64,000 nucleotides of DNA from Beggiatoa alba B18LD (lineage in GTDB: Bacteria > Pseudomonadota > Gammaproteobacteria > Beggiatoales > Beggiatoaceae): NCBI RefSeq assembly GCF_000245015.1, contig NZ_JH600070.1:980115-1044114 (forward strand). Reading direction: 5' to 3'. The translations under genes were made by a program, and so were the position numbers. Shown here piece by piece: positions 1-9,489 of this stretch. Under the pieces are notes generated by a model that did not search any database, was not told where the DNA came from, and worked only from the letters and a program-made list of their open reading frames with translations. Position 1 is the stretch's first letter, and every line of letters starts with the position of its first letter.

Positions 1-497
1 GTTTTCGCTTCCTCAGCCGTTGGCACTAAATACTCAATCATTGCCGTTACCGCCAAGGCGAAACCACTTTCTAAACAACCAACAAAATCAGGGGTATTGA
101 CAGGAACAACCTTAACATGACTTAACTCAGGATACTGCTCACGAAACATGCGCACTGTACGCCGAATATCAGTCCCCTGCGTTTCTGATAAACCCGTTGT
201 TACCACGCCAATCAAAGCGGGTTTACTCTTCTCTGCTATCGTTTTCAGCCCTTCAACAACGCTATCATCAGCACCCATAATAGAACTAACCTGATCCATT
301 GCAGTGGTTTGTAATGGAACAGGTTCACGAAAATGGCGCACAAAGAAAACTTTGCCAAACGCAGTACACCCTTGAGATCCGTGCATCATCGGCATAGATT
401 TTTGAAAACCTAAAAAAGCGAGTGATGCCCCAACAGGTTGACTGGTTTTTAAAGGACTGACCGAGAGTGCTTTATTACGTTTTAAAATCTCAGCCAT
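1..497 (-). CDS. nifN: Nitrogenase FeMo-cofactor scaffold subunit NifN (5' part; continues off the left edge)
   Basis: The first 165 residues are visible and the C-terminus lies outside the window. NifN pairs with NifE in the cytoplasm to form the heterotetramer on which the iron-molybdenum cofactor precursor matures before transfer to nitrogenase. Translating the minus strand from the ATG at 497 gives [20 protein letters not shown], the usual NifN opening. This is followed by the conserved loop [10 protein letters not shown] with the cluster-ligand Cys at residue 44, then the [19 protein letters not shown] segment shared by the NifK/NifN fold. The short N-terminus fits NifN better than NifK. 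The start is supported by AGGGG a few bases upstream. A sigma-54 promoter and a NifA-type site lie directly upstream, so this is probably the first gene of a transcript. Confidence 0.93.
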   Translation of the reverse strand, partial: MAEILKRNKALSVSPLKTSQPVGASLAFLGFQKSMPMMHGSQGCTAFGKVFFVRHFREPVPLQTTAMDQVSSIMGADDSVVEGLKTIAEKSKPALIGVVTTGLSETQGTDIRRTVRMFREQYPELSHVKVVPVNTPDFVGCLESGFALAVTAMIEYLVPTAEEAK

Positions 498-550
498 ATC
501 AACAACCCCTTACATAATGATGACTTGCTTGTGTTTTAAAAGTAACGGTC

Positions 551-566
551 TGCAATGGATATGCCA
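551..566 (-). promoter_or_regulatory. Sigma-54 (RpoN) promoter of nifN
   Basis: Read on the minus strand the site is TGGCATATCCATTGCA. It has the invariant GG and GC dinucleotides exactly ten bases apart and matches the -24/-12 consensus TGGCAY-N5-TTGCW closely. It sits about 55 bases upstream of the nifN ATG, predicting a start of transcription near 540. This agrees with NifA/RpoN control known for nif genes. Confidence 0.85.
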
Positions 567-609
567 AGAAAAAATATGATATTTTTCAGATTATTGATAT
601 TTTCTATTT

Positions 610-625
610 TGTAAGAAACCCGACA
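610..625 (-). promoter_or_regulatory. Candidate NifA upstream activating sequence (TGT-N10-ACA)
   Basis: TGT at 610-612 and ACA at 623-625 are separated by exactly ten bases, the NifA binding consensus. The centre lies roughly 77 bases upstream of the predicted sigma-54 start, a usual distance for an enhancer-bound activator. Six fixed bases can occur by chance, so the call rests mainly on its position. Confidence 0.55.
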
Positions 626-677
626 ATTGTGGCTTGTCTTGGCTTGATTGCACCATTGTTGGGCAAGCTGGGGGAAA

Positions 678-707
678 TTGGGACAAGATTGACTGGATGA
701 TTATAAT
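678..707 (+). promoter_or_regulatory. Sigma-70-like promoter for the DUF262 gene
   Basis: A perfect TATAAT (702-707) lies 18 bases after TTGGGA (678-683, four of six to consensus). The predicted transcript start near 715 would leave a leader of about 65 bases before the ATG at 780. Confidence 0.45.
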
Positions 708-779
708 GCTAGGAACTGACAGATGAATTATCTTTATGTTATTATTGGCAAACTTTATTAACAAGAACAAATAATATTT

Positions 780-2780
780 ATGAAAGCACACGAAACCCAT
801 TTACAACAAATTATTGGTAGAGCTGAACAACAATTTATCGTCCCCCTTTTTCAACGGACATATAGTTGGGATAAGAAAGAATGGGAAGATTTATGGGAAG
901 ACTTATCTGATTTATTTGAAGTCGATGAAGAGGGGAAACATAAAACCCATTTTTTAGGGGCAATTGTAACAATTCCCGCTAATGTTGTTCCTCATGGCAT
1001 TACACAATATTTACTCATTGATGGTCAGCAACGATTAACAACTTTATTTCTTTTACTAACAGTGATTCGTGATAAAACAAACGATACTCAACTTACCGCT
1101 AAAATTCATGAACAGCAATTAGTTAATAAATTCTCCAAAAATAGCGATTTTTATCGACTACAGCCTACCCAACAAGATCGCATCGCATTCCAAACATTGA
1201 TTGATCGTGAAACGATAACGGAAGAGTTAGAAAACTCTAAAATTATAAGATGTTACCGCTTTTTCGAGAAAAAGCTGGCGACTGTAGATAATTTAGAAAA
1301 ACTTAGCCAAATCATCAGCCATCAGCTCATTGTTGTAAGCATTGTTTTAGACCCCAATGAAAACCCACATCTTGTCTTTGAAAGTCTCAATGCACGCGGG
1401 AAACCATTGACACAAGCGGATTTAATTCGTAACTACTTTTTTATGCGGATTGACATAGAAAAACAAGAAACCATTTTTAAACAGCATTGGCAACCCATGC
1501 AAGATGCATTAGGCGAAGCACTCACCGAATATATTCGTCACTACCTCATCGCCATTAAAGCCAGTAACGTGAAAAAAACCGACGTTTATATGGCATTAAA
1601 AACATGGGTTGATGATAACAGCAAAGATATTATTGAGGGTTTAAAAGAAATTGATTGTTATGCCCGCTATTATCATAAAATTCTCTATCCGCAACATGAA
1701 CCCGTTACAAAAATAAGACAGGCTCTTACACGCATTAAACGGATAGAAGTAACCGTTGCATATCCTTTTTTATTAAACTGTTACCATGACTATGCGCAAA
1801 AGAAATTAAGTGAAGATGAATTTTGTCGTGTGTTGCACCTGATAGAAAATATCATCATCCGTCGCTCTGTTTGCGGTATTGCCAGTAATTCGCTCAATAA
1901 AATCTTTCCCGCAGTCTATCGTGATGCATATCGCAATTCTCCCGATGATTTCGTTAAAGGCGTTGCTGACGCTTTATGCACGAAAGATTATCCCGATGAT
2001 GGAAAGTTCAAAGATGCATTGATAACGGCTAATTTCTATAGTGCTGCTGAAGGGCGTGAACGTAGCAAGTTAATTTTAGAATCTTTAGAAGCGAGTTATG
2101 GACATAAAGAATCTGTTGATTCTAAAGGATTAACGATTGAGCATGTCATGCCACAAACCATAAAGGGCAGCGCGTGGCAAAAAGAACTCGGTGAAAATTG
2201 GGAAGACACACATAGTCTATATATACATAATTTGGGTAATTTAACCCTCACTGCCTATAACGGTGAGTTATCCAACAACTCATTTACTGAAAAGAAAAAG
2301 TTATTAACAGACAGCCATTTAGAGTTAAATCGTTATTTTGCAAATATTGCTAAATGGGATGAAGAACAGATTAAACAACGTGCAGAAATGCTTGCAGAAC
2401 GTGCATTAGCAATTTGGGCGTATATTGGCAATGCTAAATCGACCGCCATTAGTCGCAAATCTCATGAGGTTACAGGGAGTAAACCCATTCGTTTATTGAT
2501 TAAAGGGGAAGAGTTTCCTGTTAAATTATGGCGTGATGTTTTACTACAAACCTTTAACTTTATTGCTAAAACTGAAGGTGAGCAGTTTGATAAGTTAGCA
2601 GATAATTTACCGCGATTTATCAACAAACATGAACATGTTTTTCGACGCAGTGAAAAGCTCATAAATGGCTATTATATAGAACTCAATTTGAGTGCAGAAT
2701 ACATATACCGCCTTTGTAAACAAGCAATTGAGTTTTTTAACTATGCGGCTGACGATTGGCAAATAGAATTTATCCAATGA
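780..2780 (+). CDS. DUF262/DUF1524 GmrSD-like defence protein, single chain
   Basis: The N-terminal DUF262 (GmrS-like NTPase) half shows FQRTYSW near residue 24, the DGQQRLTTL motif at 81-89 and ESLNARGKPLTQADLIRN from 201. The DUF1524 (GmrD-like His-Asn nuclease) half shows TIEHVMPQ at 452-459 and LGNLTL at 485-490. A further C-terminal stretch of about 110 residues is not a part I recognise. Proteins with this fusion act in type IV restriction of modified DNA (GmrSD of E. coli) or in related phage defence. The substrate here is unknown. It stands alone between nif genes and a signalling gene, with its own promoter and no partner methylase, as expected for a modification-dependent enzyme. 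The ribosome site before the ATG is weak. Confidence 0.85.
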   Translation: MKAHETHLQQIIGRAEQQFIVPLFQRTYSWDKKEWEDLWEDLSDLFEVDEEGKHKTHFLGAIVTIPANVVPHGITQYLLIDGQQRLTTLFLLLTVIRDKTNDTQLTAKIHEQQLVNKFSKNSDFYRLQPTQQDRIAFQTLIDRETITEELENSKIIRCYRFFEKKLATVDNLEKLSQIISHQLIVVSIVLDPNENPHLVFESLNARGKPLTQADLIRNYFFMRIDIEKQETIFKQHWQPMQDALGEALTEYIRHYLIAIKASNVKKTDVYMALKTWVDDNSKDIIEGLKEIDCYARYYHKILYPQHEPVTKIRQALTRIKRIEVTVAYPFLLNCYHDYAQKKLSEDEFCRVLHLIENIIIRRSVCGIASNSLNKIFPAVYRDAYRNSPDDFVKGVADALCTKDYPDDGKFKDALITANFYSAAEGRERSKLILESLEASYGHKESVDSKGLTIEHVMPQTIKGSAWQKELGENWEDTHSLYIHNLGNLTLTAYNGELSNNSFTEKKKLLTDSHLELNRYFANIAKWDEEQIKQRAEMLAERALAIWAYIGNAKSTAISRKSHEVTGSKPIRLLIKGEEFPVKLWRDVLLQTFNFIAKTEGEQFDKLADNLPRFINKHEHVFRRSEKLINGYYIELNLSAEYIYRLCKQAIEFFNYAADDWQIEFIQ

Positions 2781-2998
2781 TGAGTTAATCTCATTATTTT
2801 TTTCGTTCTGCTTGATTTGATTAGAACGAGAATATTTGTTTATCCTTCATCTGTATTTAAGTGAAGTAAGCTATTTAAAATATTATTTAATCACCACTTT
2901 TTTAACAAAATGATATGATTAAATATTACCCGTTCAACTCGGGTTATAATAATTATAATTCTCCTCCTTGTGTTACAAACACCACCAAAACATAAACG

Positions 2999-4828
2999 AT
3001 GATGACAACAATAGAAGCCCCTTTATTAGAACATATTCAACCTTTTAACCAACTAAGCAGTGATGAGTTGGCGGCGGTTATGCAAACCGTTGATATCGCT
3101 TATTTCAAGAAAGATGATTATCTTGTGAAACAGGGTGAATCGCCTGATTATTTGTATATTGTTTTAAAAGGGTTAGTGCATGAAGTTAATGATGATGAAG
3201 AACTTATTTCTTTTTATACAGCACAGGATTGTGTCGATACTATTGGTTTATTAGAAGGGGAAAGCAAGCATAACTTTATTGCTAATCAAGAGGTTGTTTG
3301 CTATCTTTTGCCAAAATCTACTTTTTTAACGGTAATCGGTAGTAATAGCGCGTTTAAAAATGCATTTCATCAGAATTTAACGACTCGTTTAAATAACATT
3401 GTTGAGCAACGCCAAAATAAAGAAATGGCTTCTTTTATGTTGGCGAAAATTAGTGATATTTACATGCAACCGCCTGTCTTTGTGAATGCGGATGCCTCTA
3501 TTTATGAAGCAGTTCAACAGATGCAAACCCACAAAGTCAGTGCTGTTTTAGTACAGCGTGGTGATGAAGTTGGGATTTTTACCGATACAGATATTCGTAA
3601 ACATGTCGTTTTAGGACGTGTTTCTGTCGATACTGAGTTAGGTCAATTTGCAACGTATAATTTAATTAGTTTACAAGTAGATGATTTTTTGTTTAATGCT
3701 CGTTTAACAATGACTAAGCATTCTGTTAAGCGGATATTAGTTTATGAAAATGATAAGATTGTAGGGTTGTTAGACCAATTAGATTTATTTAGTTATTTTT
3801 CTAATGATTCACGTTTAATTGCTGTTCAGATTGAGCGTGCAACGACGAAAGAGCAGTTGAAAAAGGCTTGCGACACGGTTTTTACAATGATTCAGTCTCT
3901 TTATGATAAAGGGGTGAAAATTCGTTATATTTCTCAGTTAGTCACAGAGCTTAATCGACGTATTTTTCAAAAATTGTATGCCTTAATTGCTCCTCCTGAC
4001 TTAATTCAGAATTCTTGTTTATTAGTGATGGGGAGTGAAGGACGCGAGGAGCAAATTTTACGCACTGACCAAGATAATGCGATTATTTTGCGTGATGGTT
4101 ATGTCTGCGAATCGTTAGCGGCTATTACGCAGGAGTTTACAGAAACCTTGGTGCAGTTTGGTTATCCACCTTGTAACGGTAAGATTATGGTGAATAATCC
4201 TTATTGGTGCAGACCGTTAAAGGCTTTTCAGAATCAAATTTATGAGTGGATAGACCATCCAAATGAAGAATCGTTGATGAATTTGGCAATTTTTTATGAT
4301 GCCCATTGTGTGGCGGGTGATGCTGAATTATTGCGAATGGCAAAGGATTATTTGTTTAAACTTTTGCAAGATAATAAGATTTTTTACGCGCATTTTGCCC
4401 GCCCCACCTTGGCATTTGAAACGCCTTTGAATTGGTTTGAAAATTTCATTGTTGAGAAAAATCATAATCGTAAGCAGTTGGATATTAAAAAGGGCGGGAT
4501 TTTTCCGATTGTGCATGGTGTGCGTAGTTTGGCGGTAGAAAACCGTGTGACGATTACGAATACGATTGAGCGTATTCGTTTTTTGCAAAAAATAGGCGTG
4601 TTACAGCCTAAATTTGCTGTTGAGTTAATTGAGGCTTTCGCCTTTATGAGTTGGGTACGCTTACATGCGGAATTGCTCGACATTAAGAATGGTGAAACTT
4701 ATGACAATTATGTCGATCCAGATACATTGAATAAGTTGGAACGTGATTTGCTCAAAGACTCGTTTAAAATTGTCAATGAGTTTAAAAAACTGATTACCCA
4801 TCACTTTAAATTGAATTTAGTAAGCTAA
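2999..4828 (+). CDS. cNMP-binding / CBS-pair / DUF294 nucleotidyltransferase-like signalling protein
   Basis: Three modules can be read. A cyclic-nucleotide-binding-like domain covers residues 10-130 (LVKQGESPDYLYIVLKG). A CBS pair follows at about 150-270 (KVSAVLVQRGDEVGIFTDTD, then VKRILVYENDKIVGLLD). A DUF294 nucleotidyltransferase domain carries GSEGREEQ at 345-352 and the TDQDNA acidic motif at 356-361, followed by the helical substrate-binding domain. The class resembles GlnD-type nucleotidyltransferases but the target is unknown. Homologues commonly sit beside acetate symporter genes, and yjcH-actP lie only 5 kb away here. The stop overlaps the next ATG by one base (TAATG), so the two proteins are probably made together. 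A second ATG at 3002 is an alternative start. Confidence 0.85.
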   Translation: MMTTIEAPLLEHIQPFNQLSSDELAAVMQTVDIAYFKKDDYLVKQGESPDYLYIVLKGLVHEVNDDEELISFYTAQDCVDTIGLLEGESKHNFIANQEVVCYLLPKSTFLTVIGSNSAFKNAFHQNLTTRLNNIVEQRQNKEMASFMLAKISDIYMQPPVFVNADASIYEAVQQMQTHKVSAVLVQRGDEVGIFTDTDIRKHVVLGRVSVDTELGQFATYNLISLQVDDFLFNARLTMTKHSVKRILVYENDKIVGLLDQLDLFSYFSNDSRLIAVQIERATTKEQLKKACDTVFTMIQSLYDKGVKIRYISQLVTELNRRIFQKLYALIAPPDLIQNSCLLVMGSEGREEQILRTDQDNAIILRDGYVCESLAAITQEFTETLVQFGYPPCNGKIMVNNPYWCRPLKAFQNQIYEWIDHPNEESLMNLAIFYDAHCVAGDAELLRMAKDYLFKLLQDNKIFYAHFARPTLAFETPLNWFENFIVEKNHNRKQLDIKKGGIFPIVHGVRSLAVENRVTITNTIERIRFLQKIGVLQPKFAVELIEAFAFMSWVRLHAELLDIKNGETYDNYVDPDTLNKLERDLLKDSFKIVNEFKKLITHHFKLNLVS

Positions 4829-5394
4829 TGTTTAATAAAAAACCCAGCCGTGACACATTGTCAGACCCCAATTTTGCGTTTTTATTTGAGACTGCACCTG
4901 CTGATGAGTATGTGTGTTTAGAGTGTGAAACATCTACCTTGTCGTTAGAAACAGCGGAAGTGCAGGTTATTCATGCTGTTTTAATCAAGGGAAATCGCGT
5001 TTTAAGCAGTCAGAAATTATCACTACTCGTTAAAACGTCAGCAGAGACGCTTGATAATTCTGAGGCACTTGAGCCGATAGAGGCAGTCCGTCAGTTGCTC
5101 TATTTTATTGGCGCACGTCCTGTTGTTGGTTATTACCTTGAATTTGATTTAAATTTGTTAAATCAATATATTGAGCAGTTAATTGGCTTTCCTTTGCCAA
5201 ATGAGCAAATTGAGATATCAGGGATTTATTACAATAAACGTCAAAGTAAATCGCAGCCAATTAATGTCGATTTACGGTTTGATACGATTGTGCGTAAATT
5301 GGAGTTACCGACATTTAATAACACGGCATTGGATCGTACATTGACAACGGCATTGATGTATATCAAGTTGCAACATGTTGCACGGGTGGAGTGA
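4828..5394 (+). CDS. DnaQ-like 3'-5' exonuclease fold protein with degenerate active site
   Basis: The fold is recognisable from YVCLECETSTLSL (exo I), VVGYYLEFDLNLLNQY (exo II, Asp107) and FNNTALDRTLTTALMY (exo III). In active DEDDh enzymes exo I carries Asp-x-Glu and exo III carries His and Asp. Here exo I reads Glu32-x-Glu34, the exo III His position is Asn, and the final Asp aligns with Arg170. The protein may therefore bind nucleic acid or nucleotide without cleaving it, though this rests on an alignment by eye. It is translationally coupled to the DUF294 protein, a pairing common in proteobacteria, and a terminator hairpin follows at once. Confidence 0.72.
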   Translation: MFNKKPSRDTLSDPNFAFLFETAPADEYVCLECETSTLSLETAEVQVIHAVLIKGNRVLSSQKLSLLVKTSAETLDNSEALEPIEAVRQLLYFIGARPVVGYYLEFDLNLLNQYIEQLIGFPLPNEQIEISGIYYNKRQSKSQPINVDLRFDTIVRKLELPTFNNTALDRTLTTALMYIKLQHVARVE

Positions 5395-5426
5395 GTTTAA
5401 AAAAACCGTGAGATGTGGATTTTAGG

Positions 5427-5466
5427 ACTGGCAGTCCTCAGATAAAAATTGGATTGCCAGTTTTTT
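5427..5466 (+). terminator. Rho-independent terminator after the DUF294/exonuclease pair
   Basis: ACTGGCA (5427-5433) pairs with TGCCAGT (5455-5461), followed by a run of six T. The stem belongs to the ACTGGCAGTCCT palindrome family that recurs at 13.6, 42.9, 46.3, 49.7 and 56.1 kb. Confidence 0.7.
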
Positions 5467-5499
5467 AGGGATAATTATAGATTTTTTAGGATGTTGGGT

Positions 5500-6855
5500 T
5501 TATAACCCCATGCAGTTTGCATAGTAGGTAACGGTTGCAGGCCAGTCGGAGAAAATGGCGCGAATGCCGACTTGTTTTGCTAACACGTCTAAAAATACCA
5601 TCATGTCGCCGTCGTTATTGATGGTATCATTAATCGATTGGTAGTACCAACCCCCGCCTGTTTTTAATAAACCAGAGCGTTCTAATGTCCATGTGATAAT
5701 GTCTAAGCCGAGTTCTTTGGCTTTTTTGGCATAGTTAGAGGGAATAATATTTTTTTCAGCATCTAAGGTGACTAGCATCCATGTGGGCGGGCCAACAATT
5801 TTCACGCCTTGTGCAACGAGTTCAGGTAGGCGTGCGGTAGAGGCTGCTAGCCCGTCCATGGTTTCTAATTCGTCTAGGAATACAGCTTGTTGTCCGAATT
5901 CGGGTTCGTTTTTAATCCAGTATAAAATATCTTCTAAATTAAATGATTGCGCAAAAACATGGCTGGCAGGAACGCCTGCTGTTTTGTATTCATCAATCAT
6001 TTTTTGTGCATATTGGGCTTGGGTATAAGTGCCATCAAAAGGCATGGTGACACTCGCCCCTTTTAATTCAGGGGTCATTTTTACGTCTAATTTTTTAAAG
6101 AGTTCAATGCTTTCGGCATGTGTCATGACGGTGCCGCAAGTGGCATATAAGTCTGTACGCCAGTTTGCTGTTCCGCCTAAGTATTCTGCTATGGTCGTGG
6201 CTTTGGGATTGCTTGCGTCCATTTTGCCGCAGAGGGTTTTAAATTCTTCTAGTGTGATGTCGCTGGTGCAACACATGGCGTTAGCGGGTGTACCTGTTGT
6301 TGCGTCTGCAGGCGTAAAAGGGACAGTGCATTTTGAGGCTAAAGGGGTTGCTAATATGTTGGTTGTGGTGTGTAAATCACATTGAGAATGGCGACAAACC
6401 AGTTGTTTATCTTTAGTAAAAGTCACATCACATTCAATAATACCCGCGCCCATTCTGGCGGCAGCCATATAGGATTCTTTGGTATGTTCAGGGAATTGCA
6501 TCGCAGCCCCGCGATGACCGATAGAAAAGTCGGTTTTCTTTGCGGGGGTTTCGTTGCATTGCTGTAGCTTGGTTTTTAAGGGGCTGTCGCTCATGTCTTC
6601 AATTAAGTAGAAAGGGCGGACTCCGACTTGAATATTACGCGCCGCTGTTTCATTTATCGGGGCAACTTGGGTGACGGCAAAATTTAAATTGGTCATGTGT
6701 TGCATATCCACGGAGAACAGTGTGCCTGTGGTATCACCAATAACTTGCATTTTTGGAATATGTACAGCACCTGTTTCACTGTTATATAGCACTTCGTTAT
6801 CTGCTAGCACGATTTGGCTGATTAAGCCTAACGTGAGCAATAGGGTCATTCTCAT
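5500..6855 (-). CDS. Secreted glycerophosphodiester phosphodiesterase family protein
   Basis: A signal peptide ([18 protein letters not shown]) precedes about 90 residues without a recognised domain. The GDPD catalytic domain begins with SIGHRGA (His114, Arg115), followed by IIECDV (Glu141, Asp143) and CRHSQCD (His156), the standard metal-binding and acid-base set. Such enzymes hydrolyse deacylated phospholipid headgroups to glycerol 3-phosphate and an alcohol in the periplasm. The domain contains extra Cys residues (SKCTVPF, MCCTSD), suggesting disulfides. AGGAG lies six bases before the ATG at 6855. It is a single gene, convergent with the exonuclease gene and tail-to-head with hrpB. Confidence 0.88.
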   Translation of the reverse strand: MRMTLLLTLGLISQIVLADNEVLYNSETGAVHIPKMQVIGDTTGTLFSVDMQHMTNLNFAVTQVAPINETAARNIQVGVRPFYLIEDMSDSPLKTKLQQCNETPAKKTDFSIGHRGAAMQFPEHTKESYMAAARMGAGIIECDVTFTKDKQLVCRHSQCDLHTTTNILATPLASKCTVPFTPADATTGTPANAMCCTSDITLEEFKTLCGKMDASNPKATTIAEYLGGTANWRTDLYATCGTVMTHAESIELFKKLDVKMTPELKGASVTMPFDGTYTQAQYAQKMIDEYKTAGVPASHVFAQSFNLEDILYWIKNEPEFGQQAVFLDELETMDGLAASTARLPELVAQGVKIVGPPTWMLVTLDAEKNIIPSNYAKKAKELGLDIITWTLERSGLLKTGGGWYYQSINDTINNDGDMMVFLDVLAKQVGIRAIFSDWPATVTYYANCMGL

Positions 6856-6975
6856 GGACTGCTCCTAAAAGATTAATAAAATTTAAAGTGGTTAAGTCTT
6901 GATTTTATAAAATCTTTATGTCTAATCAGTGACAGAGCAGTTTACTTTTAAAACAGATAAATACAAGTTTTACTT

Positions 6976-9489
6976 TTATTCTCCTTTGGGTCTCACTCTT
7001 CTGGTTGCAATGGCTTGATAGGGGTCATCTGGCCAGTAGTGTTTGGGATAACGCCCTTTTAATTCTTTTTTGACTTCTGTATAGGTTCTTTCCCAAAAGC
7101 TGGTTAAGTCTTGAGTCACTTGTATCGGTTGGCGTGCTGGGGAAAGTAGATGTAGCATCACTTTAATTCGTCCTTGTGCTACGGTTGGGGTAGTTTGTAA
7201 GCCAAAGAGTTCTTGTAGGCGTACAGCAAGGATGGGGGCTTGTCCATCTGTTTGGTATTGCAAGCGAATCTGTGAGCCACTGGGGACGGTAAGGTGAGTC
7301 GGTGCGTGGGTCTCTACATGTTGTTGTTGTATCCATGTGAGTTGTTGTTGCAGGATGTGGGAAAAATCAAGTTTTTCGAGATGGCTTAAGCGATGCATTC
7401 CTGTTAAATAAGGGGCTAACCAGTTATCAAGGCTTGCTAGTAGTTGGGAATCACTCATATCAGGTAGTGCTAATTCGGGCATCCACGTGCGAAGGGATAG
7501 GACGCGAGTTTGCCAGTCGCGGAGGGAGTCAGTATAGGGAAGTGCTCGACTGCCTGTTTGTTGAATCCCTTGTATTAAGATTGGGATGCGTGTTTCATCA
7601 TTGAGATTAGCTATCGGTTGAGTATTTAGGCAAAGTTCGCCTAGTCGTTGTTCTTGTTGCGCCAGTACACAATTTTGTGTGTTATCCCATGTAACCCGTT
7701 CTATATTTCTAATGTGTTCTGCAAAATAGTGTCGTAATGCTGAAAGGCTAATCGGTTCAGCGAGGAATATTTTTGCATCATTCCCTTGTCCGCCGTCTAG
7801 GTGGGCGATAGCAAGATAGTCTGTAGCAGTTGTGCCTTCTGGTAGGTAAGCCCCGCGCCCATTGGCAAGACGGTAGCGGGCGGTCTGGTTGGGGCGTTGT
7901 TGTGCGATACGGTCGGGATAGGCAAAGGCAAGTAAAATACCTGCACTATCAGCATCTAAGGGTTTAGGGGTTTCTTGTAGTTGTCTGCGCCATTGTTGTG
8001 CGAGTTGTTCTACTTGTTGGCAGGTGTGGATATCAATCCCTTGTGCACGGGCAATTTGTTTGCCTTGTCGTCGGTAGGTTTCGAGGGCTTGTAGTCGGCT
8101 GGATAATTCTGGGTTGCGGGTTTCTCGTAGAATATCGCGCTCAGTTAATAAGGCACAAATATCACAAGCCAGTTGTCCCCAGCCTAATTGTTGCGCACGG
8201 TAGAGCAAATGGGCTAAACGGGGATGGGCTGACCATGTTTGCATGGCTTTTCCGACTGGGGTTAAACGTCCTTGTGTGTCTAGGGCATCTAAGTCGGTGA
8301 GGAGTTCGCGGGCTTGGGTGAGTGTTGCTGTCGGTGGTGGGTTAAGCCATTGTAACCGATGGGCATCATGTGCGCCCCATTGTGCTAATTCTAAGGCTAG
8401 CGGGGTTAAATCGGCTTCTAAGATTTCGGCGGGCGTTTGGGCAATCAGGCGTTCTTGTTGTTCTTTGCTCCATAAACGATAGCAGTTGCCTGCTTGCAAC
8501 CGTCCTGCCCGTCCTGCGCGTTGTTCAGCCGCTGCTTTAGAAATGCGTTGTAGAACAAGGTGACTCAGTCCACTGTTGGGGTCAAAGCGGGGTGCACGTC
8601 GCCAACCGCTATCGACAACAGTTGTAATACCTTCAATGGTTAAACTGGTTTCTGCAATGGGAGTTGCCAGTACAATTTTGCGTTGACCTTGTGGGGCGGG
8701 GCTGATTGCAAGGTCTTGGGCTTCCCGTGATAAGTCGCCGTACAGTGGATAAATGTGACAGGTGTTTGCTAGTGAATCTTTTAATAAGTGTTGAACGCGG
8801 CGAATTTCTCCACTACCAGGTAAAAAGGCGAGTATATCGCCTGTCGTTTCTGTCACTATTTTACGTAACACATTCGCCATATTGTCGGCAATAGACAGTG
8901 TATTATCGGCAGGCTGATAATTTAACCTTATGGGATAACTACGACCTGCGCTACTAATCATTGGGGCATTGCCTAATAGTGACGCAATTGCCTGTCCGTC
9001 TAGGGTTGCAGACATGACTAACAGTTTTAAATCTTCGCGTAAAACTTGTTGCGTTTCTAAACAAAAAGCAAGCCCTGTATCTGCCTGTAAACTCCGTTCA
9101 TGAAACTCGTCAAAAATAACTAAACCAACGCCTGACAATTCAGGGTCTCGCTGTAAACGGCGGGTTAAAATGCCTTCTGTTACCACTTCAATACGTGTTT
9201 GTGCAGATATTTGAGTTTCAAAACGGGTTCTATATCCAACTGTTTTACCAATTGTTTCTCCTAATTCGTCAGCCATACGTTGTGCGGCTGCTCGTGCGGC
9301 TAAACGGCGCGGTTCTAATAAAATAATGCGTTGCTGTTTTAACCATGTTGCTTGTAATAGCACCAAGGGAACACGGGTTGTTTTTCCCGCTCCTGCAGGT
9401 GCTTGCAATACAACAGCGGGATAATGTTCTAACGCAGTTTGTAAATCAGGCAAAATCGTATCAATAGGTAATGAAAGTGTCTTTTTCAT
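6976..9489 (-). CDS. hrpB: ATP-dependent RNA helicase HrpB (DEAH family)
   Basis: At 837 residues this is full length for HrpB. Helicase motifs in order are Walker A PAGAGKT at 31-37, DEFH at 127-130 followed by ERSLQAD, VMSATLDG, the helicase C motifs ATPIAETSLTIEG and QRAGRAGR, and the long HrpB-specific C-terminal region ending in HYWPDDPYQA. HrpB is a conserved cytoplasmic DExH/RHA helicase-like protein with a poorly defined role in RNA metabolism. It appears to be transcribed alone. Confidence 0.95.
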   Translation of the reverse strand: MKKTLSLPIDTILPDLQTALEHYPAVVLQAPAGAGKTTRVPLVLLQATWLKQQRIILLEPRRLAARAAAQRMADELGETIGKTVGYRTRFETQISAQTRIEVVTEGILTRRLQRDPELSGVGLVIFDEFHERSLQADTGLAFCLETQQVLREDLKLLVMSATLDGQAIASLLGNAPMISSAGRSYPIRLNYQPADNTLSIADNMANVLRKIVTETTGDILAFLPGSGEIRRVQHLLKDSLANTCHIYPLYGDLSREAQDLAISPAPQGQRKIVLATPIAETSLTIEGITTVVDSGWRRAPRFDPNSGLSHLVLQRISKAAAEQRAGRAGRLQAGNCYRLWSKEQQERLIAQTPAEILEADLTPLALELAQWGAHDAHRLQWLNPPPTATLTQARELLTDLDALDTQGRLTPVGKAMQTWSAHPRLAHLLYRAQQLGWGQLACDICALLTERDILRETRNPELSSRLQALETYRRQGKQIARAQGIDIHTCQQVEQLAQQWRRQLQETPKPLDADSAGILLAFAYPDRIAQQRPNQTARYRLANGRGAYLPEGTTATDYLAIAHLDGGQGNDAKIFLAEPISLSALRHYFAEHIRNIERVTWDNTQNCVLAQQEQRLGELCLNTQPIANLNDETRIPILIQGIQQTGSRALPYTDSLRDWQTRVLSLRTWMPELALPDMSDSQLLASLDNWLAPYLTGMHRLSHLEKLDFSHILQQQLTWIQQQHVETHAPTHLTVPSGSQIRLQYQTDGQAPILAVRLQELFGLQTTPTVAQGRIKVMLHLLSPARQPIQVTQDLTSFWERTYTEVKKELKGRYPKHYWPDDPYQAIATRRVRPKGE

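Noticed and set aside
1..497. Calling the left-edge gene nifK or nifE
   Set aside because: The opening [20 protein letters not shown] and the short N-terminus before the first Cys fit NifN.
591..800. 69-codon minus-strand frame between nifN and the DUF262 gene
   Set aside because: It overlaps the sites that control both flanking genes, has no ribosome site, and its product is low-complexity hydrophobic.
6029..6385. 118-codon plus-strand frame inside the glycerophosphodiesterase gene
   Set aside because: It is opposite a coding frame with intact catalytic residues and a signal peptide.
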